A stretch of 64,000 bases of DNA from Lycocorax pyrrhopterus obiensis. Lineage: Eukaryota; Chordata; Aves; Passeriformes; Paradisaeidae. Shown here piece after piece: positions 1 to 8,594 of the stretch. Under the pieces are notes generated by a model. It did not search any database. It worked only from the letters and a program-made list of their open reading frames with translations, and was not told the origin of the DNA. Each line of letters begins with the position of its first letter. The stretch's first letter is position 1. The position numbers and the translations under genes are program-made. The stretch is from the NCBI GenBank assembly GCA_014706295.1, contig JACSVZ010000024.1:1915136-1979135 (forward strand). Reading direction: 5' to 3'.

Positions 1-94
1 GGCAGCCCCGGCCCCCATGCCAGGCACGGCCGCCACGCTACCGACCCGGCAACAGACAGGAGGAGGAGGTGCAGGGAGGGCTGGGAAATTAAGG

Positions 95-330
95 TTTTCA
101 GCACTGTCAGAGCCGCATCAAACAGGCATCCACCAGCTGATGGCTTGATTGTTATATTTTGGATGTCAAACCGGAGCAAGCAGAACCCTTTAAAATGCAT
201 CAGTGCCGCTGCCTTTCTGACGGAGGGTGTTGGTTTCCCATTAACAAGAGGAAAGCGTGAGCTGGAGCAGAAAACTTCAAGCGCTTTGGAATTGATAAAA
301 TAACAACTCCCTAATTAAGCAGAACTGTCA
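95..330. promoter_or_regulatory. AT-rich intronic block, candidate conserved non-coding element
   Basis: This part of FOXO6 intron 1 is markedly AT-richer than its surroundings. It holds a TAATTA homeodomain core (312-317), ATTGATAAAATAA-type sequence and E-box-like CAGCTG. It has no coding signature and no repeat similarity. Enhancer function is a guess from composition and motif content. Confidence 0.3.
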
Positions 331-360
331 GTCAGCGGGCGCCCGCTGCCCTGCATCGGG

Positions 361-382
361 AAGCAGCAGCAGCAGCAGCAGC
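361..382. repeat. CAG trinucleotide run
   Basis: About seven CAG units lie in FOXO6 intron 1. The run is short and ordinary. Confidence 0.8.
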
Positions 383-572
383 TCCTGGTGCACCAGCCCG
401 ACACGCCGGCTCAGCCCGTGGGGGGATGCACTTCCCGAGGATCAGCAGCCAGAGCATCCCCCCTGTGTTCTCCATCCGACCCAGACAGGTCCTGGTCCTG
501 GTCCCGGTCCCGATGCTGGGCACGGCTGAGGTGTTTGGGTTCTGTCCCTCAGTTTACCTCACCGTGAACGAT

Positions 573-732
573 GTGGCTGCCCCATCCCTGGAAGGGACCA
601 AGGCCAGGTTGGACGGGGCTTGGAGCAGCCTGGGACAGTGGAAGGTGTCCCTGCCCATGGCAGGGGGTGCGAAGGGATGAGCTTTAGGGTCCCTTCCAAC
701 CCGAACCATTCCATGATTCTATGATTTTATGA
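573..732 (+). mobile_element. CR1 LINE 3' end fragment
   Basis: The stretch reads like the CR1 3' terminus: 'caaggccaggttgga', 'gacagtggaaggtgtccc', 'gtcccttccaacccgaacc', then ATTCTATG-type terminal repeats. It is 5' truncated, as most CR1 copies are, and lies in FOXO6 intron 1 antisense to the gene. Confidence 0.9.
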
Positions 733-992
733 AACCATGTAATGCAATGCGCAGCCTGGTGGGGAAGGAGAGGCCTGACCCCAAAATGCAACCCCTGCCA
801 ACAGCCTTCCCCTCCAAGAGACCACCACCAGCCTGGGGCACACATTCCTGACAGGCACATCTGACACCACAGCCGGGTGCAGGTTCAGCACCCCCACTGC
901 CAGCTGGATGCAGGGAGGGGTCTGGCTGTGAAGGTCCCTCCAGTGCCAGAGCAAGGCAGAGAGGGTTTGGAGAAGGCAAGAGTAGGATTTGA

Positions 993-1104
993 AGTGTTCA
1001 AGGCCAGGTTGAACACAGCTCTGGGCAACCTGGTCTAGTGGAAGGGAGGGGGATGAGATGAGCTTTAAGTTCCCTTCCAACCCAAACCATCCCGTGATTC
1101 TACA
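993..1104 (+). mobile_element. CR1 LINE 3' end fragment
   Basis: A more diverged CR1 3' terminus contains 'caaggccaggttgaa' and 'ttcccttccaacccaaacc' and ends with GTGATTCTAC. It lies in FOXO6 intron 1. Confidence 0.85.
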
Positions 1105-1590
1105 AAGTCCTGCCAGAGCAGCAGCACAGCTGCTCATGGGGACGCTGGGCCCTCGGCCAGGCCCCAGACCCCACCATCCTGCTCTGTCCAGCACCAAGAG
1201 GCTGTGGAGGAGCCAATCAGAAAAGCAGCCGAGACCTCGCTCCGACCCCGCCGTGCTGGGCAATGGAGCTGTGGCCCTGCCACGCTTCTCCAAGGCCCGG
1301 GCCAAGGGACGTGGCTTCCCCAGGGGTTCTGTAATCAGCCACCAGCAGCTCATTACCGCAAAGCCGACTGCCCAGTGCTCTGGGGGCCACCTCGGCCCCC
1401 GGGGGAGGGGACACCGAGGGGGTTTGGGGCAGGGGACAGCCAGGAGGGACCAGGGGCTGTGGGGGAGGTGTTTAACTCCTGACACGCTGTTGCCTGATGA
1501 ACCCACCACGCAAAGGGGGTGTTGCCAGCTCTCGCACCACCAGCCCCAGCTGGGGACCGGGCACTTGCAGCACCAGGAGAGGCTCCAGGG

Positions 1591-1705
1591 CACCCTGCTC
1601 TGCCCCAAGGAACCCTGCTCTGCCCCAGGGCACCTCGCTCTGCCCCAAGGAACCCTGCTCTGCCCCAGGGCACCCTGCTCTGCCCCAGGGCACCTCGCTC
1701 TGCCC
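1591..1705. repeat. Minisatellite, 20-bp unit, about 5.8 copies
   Basis: The unit 'caccctgctctgccccaggg' recurs with small variants (aaccc/caccc/cacct; ccaagg/ccaggg). It creates long spurious repetitive open frames on both strands (within about 727-2105). Units abut directly without spacers, so this is not a CRISPR array. Confidence 0.9.
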
Positions 1706-2711
1706 TGCCTGGAGTGCAGACAGGTTGGGCAGGGCACTTCACTGGGCAGTCCTCAGCCCAGCTGGGGGGTTCAAACCCCAGTGCAAACAAGGGGGCACGG
1801 GAGGCTGCCAGGAGGGAAGCAGCCCCAGCAGTGCAGCCCAGGCAGAGCCATGGCAGAGGCGCTCCGAGCAAGAGACGGGCCAGGAAAGGGGAGAGCATCC
1901 CATGATGGGGTGCACACAGGGGAGACCACCTGAGCAAGCACCCCTGAAAACGCCCCTGGTGCCCAAAAGCAGCTGGACTCTGAGCCTGTCCTCCCCCCTT
2001 GCACACTACACAACACGAAGCCCACAGTGACACGTGTGACTGCCTGGGAATCCCTTCACTCCTCATCCCAGCCCTCCCAGCCCCCAGTTCAGAGCCCTGA
2101 CACATCTCCAGACCCCATCAGTGCGTGTCCCCTGCTGTCCCCACGGTGTGCGAGCATCGGGAGACCCTTCTTCCCCAGCACGCGCCCAGGGCTGTGCAGG
2201 TCTCATGCCAGGTGGAGGTTTGAGAGGCCCCACGCAAGCACCACCTCCTGCCACCTCCACAGCCCTGACACCCTTCCCGCACCGGGGGGACACCAGCTGC
2301 CCTCAGCCCACTCACCAGGACTGGGTGCCCAGCCTCCACACAACACCAGCTCCCACAGCCTGGATAGAGATGCCATAGAGGTGCCATAGAGGTGCCAAGT
2401 CTGGCCTTCCTGCCTCAAAAGAGCCCCGTTTGCACCCAAGAAGGACCTCCCGAGGTGGGCTGGATCTGGTTGCCCCCAAAGGAGCCAGGACACGCGTTCC
2501 AGGGCCGCAGGCTGGTGTGGGAGCCCCCGGAGCCTGCTAACACACTAATCACACTGGAGGTGACAGGGCTTAGGGGAGGACTTAAGAGAAACTGGCTCCT
2601 TTTTACTGACACCATCTGGACACAGCCGATCTCTTCCCCCTTTCCAGTGCAAAGCCCAGCCAGAGGGGCAGGGGCCAGGGTGACCCCAGACCCAGCACCC
2701 TCCGTGCCCTT

Positions 2712-2751
2712 GCCGGTGCCGGGATGGCCGGTGCCGGGATGGCCGGTGCCG
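2712..2751. repeat. Minisatellite, 15-bp unit, 2.7 copies
   Basis: The unit 'gccggtgccgggatg' is repeated exactly twice, followed by a partial third copy. Confidence 0.85.
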
Positions 2752-3427
2752 TGGATCCCCAGCTCGCAGCGACAGAGAGCGGAATACTGCCTGCGCCAGG
2801 GAATCCTAACGAGCCCACAGTGCCAGCCGAGCGCAGAGCCGGGGAACGCCAGCCTGGAGCCGCGGGGACCGTGTCCTGCCTGCCTGGCCCCCCGGGACGG
2901 GGACGCGGCCCCGGAGAAGGCGGGGGCTGAGGCAGCGGGGACGCACCGGGTAAAAGCCAGTCTGGAGACAGCTCTTTGGGAACAGCCCTCCCTCCGGCAC
3001 GCGGGGACCTGGCACGGCCGGGGTCTCCACAGGCAGGGCCAGGAGAGCCGTGGCAGTGGGGTTATCATTCACTGTACCCCGGGGCTTGCACACCAGGGAG
3101 AGCCGCCCGCGACCCCGCTGCCTGTCGCCATCCTTCGCCCCGACCTCCCGGGGGGACGGCGGCACCGCTCCGACCCTCAGCGCGAGGCCGGCGGGTGACA
3201 CAGGGACAAGCTCAGCCCGGTTCCAACACACACCACACCACGAGGCACCAGCTCTCCCCAAAACTTGACCGAGCCCTTATCTCCCCAACTGTGAGGACGG
3301 CGGGGATCCCCCAAACCTCCCCGCCAGAACCAAGCTCCGGCTGCCCCGGGAGAAACCTCCAAGCTCCAGCACACCTTCGGGAGAGAGGGCAAAGTTGCGC
3401 TGGGGTTGGGGTCAGGGGGTCAGGTAC

Positions 3428-3856
3428 CTTCCAGCCGGCGGAGCTGTTGCTGTCTCCTTTATCCTTAAAGTAGGGGACGTATCGCACCATCCAGTCGTAG
3501 ATCTGGGAGAGAGTGAGGCGCTTCTCCGGCGAGCTCTCGATGGCTTTGGTGATGAGGTCGGCGTAGGAGAGGTTGCCCCAGGCGTTGCGCCGGGAGGTCT
3601 TGGCCTTGCGGAGCTGCCCCACATCCGCGCCGGGGGGCGGCGGGGGAGCGGCGGCGACTCTGCGCTCCACCGGGGCCGCCGCGTTCTCGGCTCCGTCCCC
3701 GCCGGCCGCCAGCGCCGGGGTCCCCCCCGCGCCCCCATCCTCCTCCTCCGCCGCCAAGTCGGGGTGGGGGAGAGGCCAAGTGCAGGAGCGGGGACGGCTC
3801 TGCGGCTCGAAATCCGGGTCGATCTCCACCTGATGCGCCTGGAGCTTTTCTTCCAT
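3428..3856 (-). CDS. FOXO6: FOXO6 first coding exon (forkhead box O6, N-terminal 143 residues)
   Basis: This exon encodes the N-terminus of a FOXO transcription factor, a DNA-binding effector of insulin/PI3K-AKT signalling. The start MEEKLQAHQVEIDPDF resembles FOXO6 rather than FOXO1, FOXO3 or FOXO4. Residues 21-27 (RPRSCTW) form the AKT consensus with Thr26, the position known in FOXO6. A Gly/Ala/Pro-rich linker (about 35-80) is shorter than in FOXO1 and FOXO3. The forkhead domain begins near residue 89 (RRNAWGNLSYADLI), continues through helix 2 (LTLSQIYDWMV) and contains the FOXO-specific GDSNSS insertion (134-139). The exon ends at Gly141-Trp142-Lys143, where the FOXO family intron interrupts the domain. 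The next bases on the minus strand are GTACCT, a splice donor in phase 0. The ATG at 3856-3854 has a strong Kozak context (A at -3, G at +4). The frame stays open upstream to 3952 but without another ATG there. The gene is partial: recognition helix 3, the wings and the transactivation region lie beyond the left edge. The FOXO assignment is very secure; the FOXO6 paralogue call comes from recognised N-terminal similarity. Confidence 0.95.
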
Positions 3857-4624
3857 GGTCGCCTCCCCGCTGCCACCCCACAGCCCCCCCCCCCCCAGAG
3901 TTACGGGCGGTTTCCACCCAAAAAAAACCCAAACACACAACAAAAAACCCAAAATCTCGAGAGGGAGAGGAGTGCGAAGGCGGGCTCCCTGCCCGGCTGG
4001 AGGGGAGAAGGGAAGGAGGAGCCGCTCGGTGCGCGGGTCCTGGAGGGGGAAGCCCCGAGTCCGGGGGAGCCCCGGGTCCGGCGGCTCTAGGAGGCGGCTG
4101 TGCCCGGCGCCGCGCCGGGAGCGCCGAGCCGTGGGACACGCTGCATAGTCCTCGGCCGCCTCTCCAGTCCGGGCCGAAGCAGGGGGGTGTTTTTTGGTTC
4201 GGATTTGGTTTTGGTTTGGTTTTTACCAGCCGCGGAGCTCCGGAGCGGTTCCCGGCTCGGTAGCCAGCGGGGCGGCTGCGGGCGGACAGGGCGCGGGGGC
4301 GGCCGCATCCATCGGGCTGGCGGCGCGGTCAGGCAGCAACAGATGAACCGGAGCGAGCGGCGGCGGGCGGCATCCTCGGCCGGGGACCGGCGAGCTCCGT
4401 GGCCGGGCGGCGGGGCACCTAAGCGGGGAGAAGCGGGACGGAGATGGGGGGGAGCCCTCGGCGCGGCGGGCGCAGTCTCCCGCGGGCAGCCCGGCGCTAG
4501 GTCCGGCGGCGCGGCGGAGCCATGCTGGCGGGCGGCACGCACCTGACAGCGCCGGCGAGGGCGGCGGCGGGCGGCTCCCGCCCCTACGCCCCCCCGCTCC
4601 GCTTCAGCGGCCGCGCACCTGCCC

Positions 4625-4644
4625 GCCGCCGCCGCCGCCGCCGC
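4625..4644 (-). repeat. CCG/CGG triplet run in the FOXO6 leader
   Basis: About seven triplets read CGG in the sense of the FOXO6 transcript. They fall inside the probable 5' UTR. Confidence 0.75.
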
Positions 4645-4693
4645 GCTGCCGCCACGGCGCGGGCGGGCCACATGCTGGGGCGGCCGCGGCTCC

Positions 4694-4750
4694 CTCGCTC
4701 GCTCGCACGCTCGTTCGTTCGCTCGCTCGCTCCCTCCTTCCCTCCCTCCG
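4694..4750. repeat. CTCG tetramer tract passing into CCTTC-rich sequence
   Basis: Imperfect repeats of CTCG/TTCG run from about 4694 to 4733 and are followed by a pyrimidine tract. They lie in the probable FOXO6 leader. Confidence 0.75.
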
Positions 4751-4868
4751 CCGTGCCCGTTCCCGAATGCGGGCGCCGCCGTGACACAGGGGGAGGGCCC
4801 GGAGGGGCGGGGGGAGGGCGGGGGAGGGGAGTGCCCCCGCGCCTCGCGGGGCAGCGGCGGGGCGGGAC

Positions 4869-4888
4869 GGAGCGGAGCGGAGCGGAGC
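4869..4888. repeat. GGAGC pentamer repeat, 4 units
   Basis: Four perfect GGAGC units lie near the 5' end of the probable leader. Confidence 0.7.
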
Positions 4889-4971
4889 AGAGAGCCCGTG
4901 CACCGCGCCCCGGCACCGCGCTCCCCCCGCCCGCCCCGGGCCGCGACCCCCGCCCGGCCCCGCCGCGGCCC

Positions 4972-4977
4972 CACGTG
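4972..4977. promoter_or_regulatory. CACGTG E-box
   Basis: A palindromic E-box of the MYC/USF/TFE class lies close to the estimated transcription start of FOXO6. Confidence 0.4.
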
Positions 4978-5024
4978 CGCCCCGGGCGCCCCCCATTGTT
5001 GCCCCGGGCCGCCGCCGCCGCCTC

Positions 5025-5072
5025 ATTGGCTGGAGTGGCCCGGCGGCCACGCCCCCTCCGCCCGCTGATTGG
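5025..5072 (-). promoter_or_regulatory. Two CCAAT boxes (NF-Y type) 43 bp apart
   Basis: ATTGG occurs at 5025-5029 and 5068-5072 on the plus strand, so both read CCAAT in the FOXO6 direction. The spacing is about four helical turns. A CACGCCC box lies between them at 5048-5054. Confidence 0.6.
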
Positions 5073-5136
5073 ATGGGCGCCGGCGGGACGCTCCGCGGGC
5101 GGGGGGATGAATGGGGGAACGGCCCCGCCCCGCGGG

Positions 5137-5144
5137 TGACGTCA
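5137..5144. promoter_or_regulatory. Consensus cAMP response element (CRE)
   Basis: The sequence TGACGTCA is the perfect palindromic CREB/ATF site. It sits about 70 bases upstream (in the FOXO6 direction) of the two minus-strand CCAAT boxes, a usual promoter spacing. Functional use is inferred. Confidence 0.7.
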
Positions 5145-5198
5145 CGGGTGCCGGCTGCATCCGCGCGTCACCCCGGGCAACGCGGCCGCGCGGCGGGA

Positions 5199-5342
5199 CA
5201 CGCCCCTTTACTACGAGCCACGCCCCCAGCCCACCTCGGCCACGCCCCCGCGGCGCGGTCGGGGAGACCCCGAGCGGGCCCCGCCCACCACGGCGCGGCC
5301 CCGCCCCCAGGAGGACACGCCCCCTCCGCACAGCCCACGCCC
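5199..5342. promoter_or_regulatory. Phased array of CACGCCC (KLF/SP) boxes
   Basis: CACGCCC starts at 5199, 5219, 5241, 5316 and 5336, with one more at 5048. Neighbouring copies are 20 or 22 bases apart, close to two turns of the helix. The intervening bases differ, so this is not a simple tandem repeat. KLF/SP family proteins are known to bind such sites; binding here is inferred. Confidence 0.55.
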
Positions 5343-5360
5343 CCCGCCCACGTTGGGGGC

Positions 5361-5408
5361 GATCCCGACCCCGATCCCGATCCCCACCCCGATCCCGATC
5401 CCGATCCC
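5361..5408. repeat. GATCCC hexamer repeat, 8 units
   Basis: Eight consecutive hexamers are present; six are perfect GATCCC and two are variants (gacccc, cacccc). The array marks the outer edge of the promoter region. Confidence 0.9.
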
Positions 5409-5560
5409 AGTCCCCTCGGGGCCTGTCGTGCCCGCAGCCCGCCGGGCCCATCAGCCGGTTGACTCCCCGGTGATGTCCCCGTTGGGCACGCGGTGACCGT
5501 GGGGTCGGGCCCACGAAGCCCACCCGGGGCAGGGTCGGATGCCCGCATCCCCCCGAGGCC

Positions 5561-6422
5561 CAGCAGGGCTGGAGGACAGCGTTGTTCCCCCCGACTCAGG
5601 AGCGCCGCGGACGCTGCCCAGCCATGCACACCCCGGCACCCGCTGGGGATGAGGGTGCAAACCCCTCAGCGTGCACCCACCTGCAGCTCTCACCCAGCAC
5701 CACCGGGGACACCCGCCTGATCCCTGCCCCCTGCATCCACCGCACTGCCTGCACCCCAGCATCCCCCTCCTCACGCATCCCCGGCGGACACACCCCTGGC
5801 ACTGCCCGCTCTGGGGACAGGGGTGTCTGCAGCAGCACTGTGACCCTCACCTTTGTCCCTCCCCGCCACCTGAGGGACCCTCCTGCCTCACACTGCCCGC
5901 TCTGCCCGTCCCCACTGCAGACCTGTCCCTGCCCACCCGCCGTGCCTGGCTGGCCCTGGGTAGCGCTGTCACTGAGCTCCCTGCATCCTTCTGGGCTTTG
6001 TCACCCTTGGTGCCACCAGTTGTTCCTGTAACAGCGTCTTTCATGCCACAGTCACATGCAATCCTGCTCCTGCAGCCCCGTTCCCGGTCCAAAGGGACGG
6101 CCTGAGGTTACCCAAGCAACTGAGGAGCTGATGGTTGCAGCCTGGAAGTGCTCGGCCTGACAGCTCTAATAATATAATAAAGTATAATATAATCTAATAG
6201 ATACAATATAATATAATAAATATAATACAATATGCAGGCGGGACTTGACAAGTGCTCTGTTTCACAACCCGCAGTGATGGCTGCAGAGGCTCCAGCTGTC
6301 CCTGGAGGCACATCCCAGCAGCTGGGGGCTTGGGGGGGTGTGTTCCCTGACCCCCTGCCCAGCACTTGGGGACCTGCTGACCCCACATCTCCCGGTGCCA
6401 CTGGTCCGGGGAGGCTGAGCCA
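5561..6422. other. Intergenic, no gene recognised
   Basis: GC-rich sequence outside the CpG island. Open frames here have no recognisable domain and overlap in several frames. The only structure is the AT tract at 6165-6234. Confidence 0.6.
6165..6234. repeat. AT-rich low-complexity tract (TAATA-type)
   Basis: About 70 bases consist almost only of A and T in TAATA/ATAATATAATA-like repeats, in sharp contrast to GC-rich flanks. Confidence 0.85.
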
Positions 6423-6643
6423 GGCTGGCACCAGAGCAACCTTGGGACAGACATGACCCCAAAATCCCCTGACCCTACAGACCCCAGAGTGGTGCCAGCC
6501 CCCACATCTCCCTTGCCTCCCTCCTCCCCAGAGCATTTCTCCGGGGATCTATCCCAAATTTCCCTTGCTGTGGTTTACACCCATGACCTCCTTCCCCTGC
6601 CCAAGGGCCCACTGTTTCCTCCTCTCTCTGCAGCCTTTTGCCC
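6423..6643 (+). repeat. Direct duplication, copy A (221 bp)
   Basis: This stretch is nearly identical to 10717-10936 in the same orientation. Alignment shows three isolated substitutions in the first 175 bases and a small cluster of changes plus a 1-base gap near the right end. Flanks do not align. It matches no CR1 part that I recognise. Confidence 0.95.
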
Positions 6644-7797
6644 ACTTGGAGCCCAGCGGCGTTTTTTCCCTCAGTCTTGCCTTTCTTAGGCAAAACCCTC
6701 CCACATTTCTCACCCTCTCTCCCAGCCTTGTTTTCCCAGCCCAGGTCCCCAGGGCCGAGCCGAGCAGAGGGTCCCAGCCTGCACAGCCCTTCCCGTGCTG
6801 CTCCGTGGGTGCCTCTCCCTCCTGGTGCTGCCCCGTTTCTCCCTCTGCACTTCTCCTCCTCCGCTGCAGCAGCTGCCTCTCCCTGCCCTCACCCTGAGCC
6901 ACCTCGCCCCTCGGGGACGGCACTCAGAGCTCCCCGCCCACACTGCCAGGTCACCCTGGAGCTTTAGCAGCTCCTGATGCTGCAGAAACCACTGGTCTCG
7001 CTCACCTGCTGCCTCAGTTTCCCCACCTGTAGAGCAGGGCCAGCCCTTGCAGGCAGGGATGGCCGCTGCTGGGGAAGGTGACAGGTTGGACAGCTTTGTG
7101 GCTCCTCACAACCAAAGCTGCTCCCATCCCATGGTGCTCCCGTCCCTGGCTTGCCCAAGGCTCATCCCTGACCTCCTCTTTCATCCCCATGGATGTGCAG
7201 CAGCACATTCCTGGGTGCAGTGGCCCCATTCCCGGGTGCAAGGCACACACAGGTCTGGGATGCCCAGAGGGGGATGTTGAATCCTCTGCCCCCAGCAGCA
7301 ACACCAGGCTGGCTTCCAGCCCCCGTTCCCAAGCACCTGGATAATTATCACTCAACCTCCTGGCACCAGGCAGGAGCGTCTCCATCGGCCACACTGCCAC
7401 CAGCCCCTTCGAGCTGCAGCCCCCTGCTCAGCCATCACCCCGTGGGGACAGACAGGCCAGGGGGCAGAGCTGGGGGGCACCAAGCTGCCACCTCTGTCCC
7501 CCACACCCCAGGGTCCCCTGGTCCCAGCTGCCTGATGCCAGATGTCAGGTGCTCACTGGGGAAGCTGGGGGTCTGTGGGGTGACAGCTGGAATTCCAGAG
7601 ATCTTTCTGAGTCAATACCCTCTCACATCTCTCAGCTGCTGCTCCAGCCCTGCTTCTCCAGAGGCTGGGATGAGCATGGGCACAGAGGGCTAGGGGGAAA
7701 GAGCCGAGCAGAGCTGGCTGGGCAGCAGCAGCAGCAGTGAAGGGGTGAGGGGCAGTTGATGCTGCAGGGTCTGGGTACACAAATCTCCAATGGTCAC
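6644..7797. other. Intergenic, no gene recognised
   Basis: C-rich sequence with chance open frames on both strands. I see no repeat family, splice-flanked exon or RNA gene. A short CAG run lies near 7727-7738. Confidence 0.55.
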
Positions 7798-7964
7798 AGT
7801 CCCAGGCCTGACGGAGCTCGAATATCATTTGAACAATGCTCTCAGGGATGCACAGGGTGGGACTGTTGAGGTGTCCTGTGCAGGGCCAGGAGCTGGACTC
7901 GATGGTCCTTGTGCGCTCCCTATCCACAACTCAGGATATTATGGGATTTTATGATCCTTCCCAT
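7798..7964 (+). mobile_element. CR1 LINE 3' end fragment (older subfamily)
   Basis: The order 'ctcagggatgcacagggtgg', 'tgtgcagggccaggagctgg', 'actcgatggtccttg', then 'aggatattatgggatttta' matches the CR1 subfamily whose 3' end reads 'ctggatgatccttgtgggtc'. It is strongly diverged. Confidence 0.8.
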
Positions 7965-8571
7965 GCCAGTGCAGTGCTTGCCAGATGCAACTCCCTGCTC
8001 CGTCCTTCCCCTGGTGGCTTCCAGCAGCCTCTGGACAAAGGTGTCCAGGGGAATGCTGTGCTTCCCCCTCTCTGCCCATCTGGCCAGGAAAGGGGGCTCC
8101 TCTGCCCCTCAGCTCTAGGGCACGAACCAGTTTGCTCCCAATGATGATGAAGCCACTCAACACTTTGGTTTATTGTGTGAAGTTCGCACTTCAGGAGAGG
8201 GAGGGAAGGGGTGACATGGATGTGCCCAAGCTCGGTAAGGTGCCCAGCACCTCCATGGTGGGAAGGATGAAGCTGAAAGGGAAAACAGGAGCTCAGAGAG
8301 GATGAAGCGGGCAGATCTAACACATCCTGCCCTGCACTTGTGAACTGCTCCTTGCCAGTGAGCACGGCAGCGACGGGGGCTGGACCTGCCCTGTCTCAGA
8401 CAGCGCTGGAGCTGTGTCCACCAGCACTGGGTGCATGGACTGGTGGATGCTCCAACGCTCCGGTGCCTGTGGGCTGGTGGATGCTTCAGTACCTGCTGCA
8501 AAACTGGTCTGAGTGGTCTCAGAAGGGTGTGAGCAGGAGGACCTCTGGCTCCTCAGCATCTGCCACACAGT
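7965..8571. other. Intergenic, no gene recognised
   Basis: Mixed-composition sequence. Nothing beyond chance open frames was seen. Confidence 0.5.
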
Positions 8572-8594
8572 GTTAGGGTTAGGGTTAGGGTTAG
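8572..8594 (+). repeat. Interstitial telomeric repeat, about 3.8 copies of GTTAGG
   Basis: A perfect run of the vertebrate telomere hexamer (TTAGGG)n occurs between unrelated unique sequences. Confidence 0.95.

Larger units (their letters stand above)
1..3427 (-). other. FOXO6: FOXO6 intron 1 (5' part, truncated by window edge)
   Basis: The splice donor GT occupies 3427-3426 on the minus strand directly after the Lys143 codon. Everything from there to base 1 is intronic as far as can be seen. No second FOXO exon (expected to begin near NSIRHNLSLH) is present in any frame, so the intron is longer than 3.4 kb. It contains two short CR1 ends, a CAG run, two minisatellites and an AT-rich block near the left edge, each listed separately. 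The last 700 bases (about 2700-3427) are still CpG-rich and belong to the promoter-proximal island. Confidence 0.85.
3857..4990 (-). other. FOXO6: FOXO6 probable 5' UTR
   Basis: This stretch lies directly upstream of the FOXO6 start codon and is extremely GC-rich. It carries a CGG run (transcript sense), a CTCG tetramer tract and a short GGAGC pentamer tract. No transcription start can be read directly. The right end is an estimate, placed just downstream of the CCAAT boxes and next to the E-box. Minus-strand ATGs occur (for example at 4145-4143, 4525-4523 and 4673-4671), so upstream ORFs in the leader are possible. The long minus-strand open frame at 4087-4974 has no recognisable domain and looks like a GC-rich chance ORF. 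A further intron inside the leader cannot be excluded. Confidence 0.5.
4960..5460 (-). promoter_or_regulatory. FOXO6: FOXO6 CpG-island promoter region
   Basis: The region contains several classical promoter motifs that fit transcription to the left. A CACGTG E-box lies at 4972-4977. Two CCAAT boxes are read on the minus strand (5025-5029 and 5068-5072). A palindromic CRE lies at 5137-5144. Many GC boxes and six CACGCCC (KLF/SP-type) sites follow. No TATA box is visible, as expected of a CpG-island promoter. Activity on the plus strand as well, producing a divergent non-coding RNA, is possible but unsupported. Confidence 0.7.
2690..5560. promoter_or_regulatory. CpG island spanning the FOXO6 promoter and exon 1
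   Basis: CG dinucleotides are dense from about 2690 and most concentrated between 3450 and 5450, then fall off sharply. The island covers the promoter, the leader, exon 1 and the start of the intron, as is usual for a developmental transcription factor gene. Boundaries are by eye. Confidence 0.75.

Noticed and set aside
1591..1705. Possible CRISPR-like array
   Set aside because: Units abut directly with no spacers and the genome is avian; it is a minisatellite.
727..1737. 336-codon open frame on the minus strand
   Set aside because: It runs through two CR1 ends and a 20-bp minisatellite, overlaps other long frames in different phases and shows no domain.
3857..3952. In-frame extension upstream of the FOXO6 start
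   Set aside because: The codon at the left end of the open frame is TTG, not ATG, and the FOXO6-like N-terminus begins exactly at the ATG at 3856.
4087..4974. 295-codon open frame on the minus strand upstream of FOXO6
   Set aside because: It lies in the GC-rich leader/promoter, is Arg/Pro/Ala-rich as expected of random GC-rich DNA, and has no recognisable domain.
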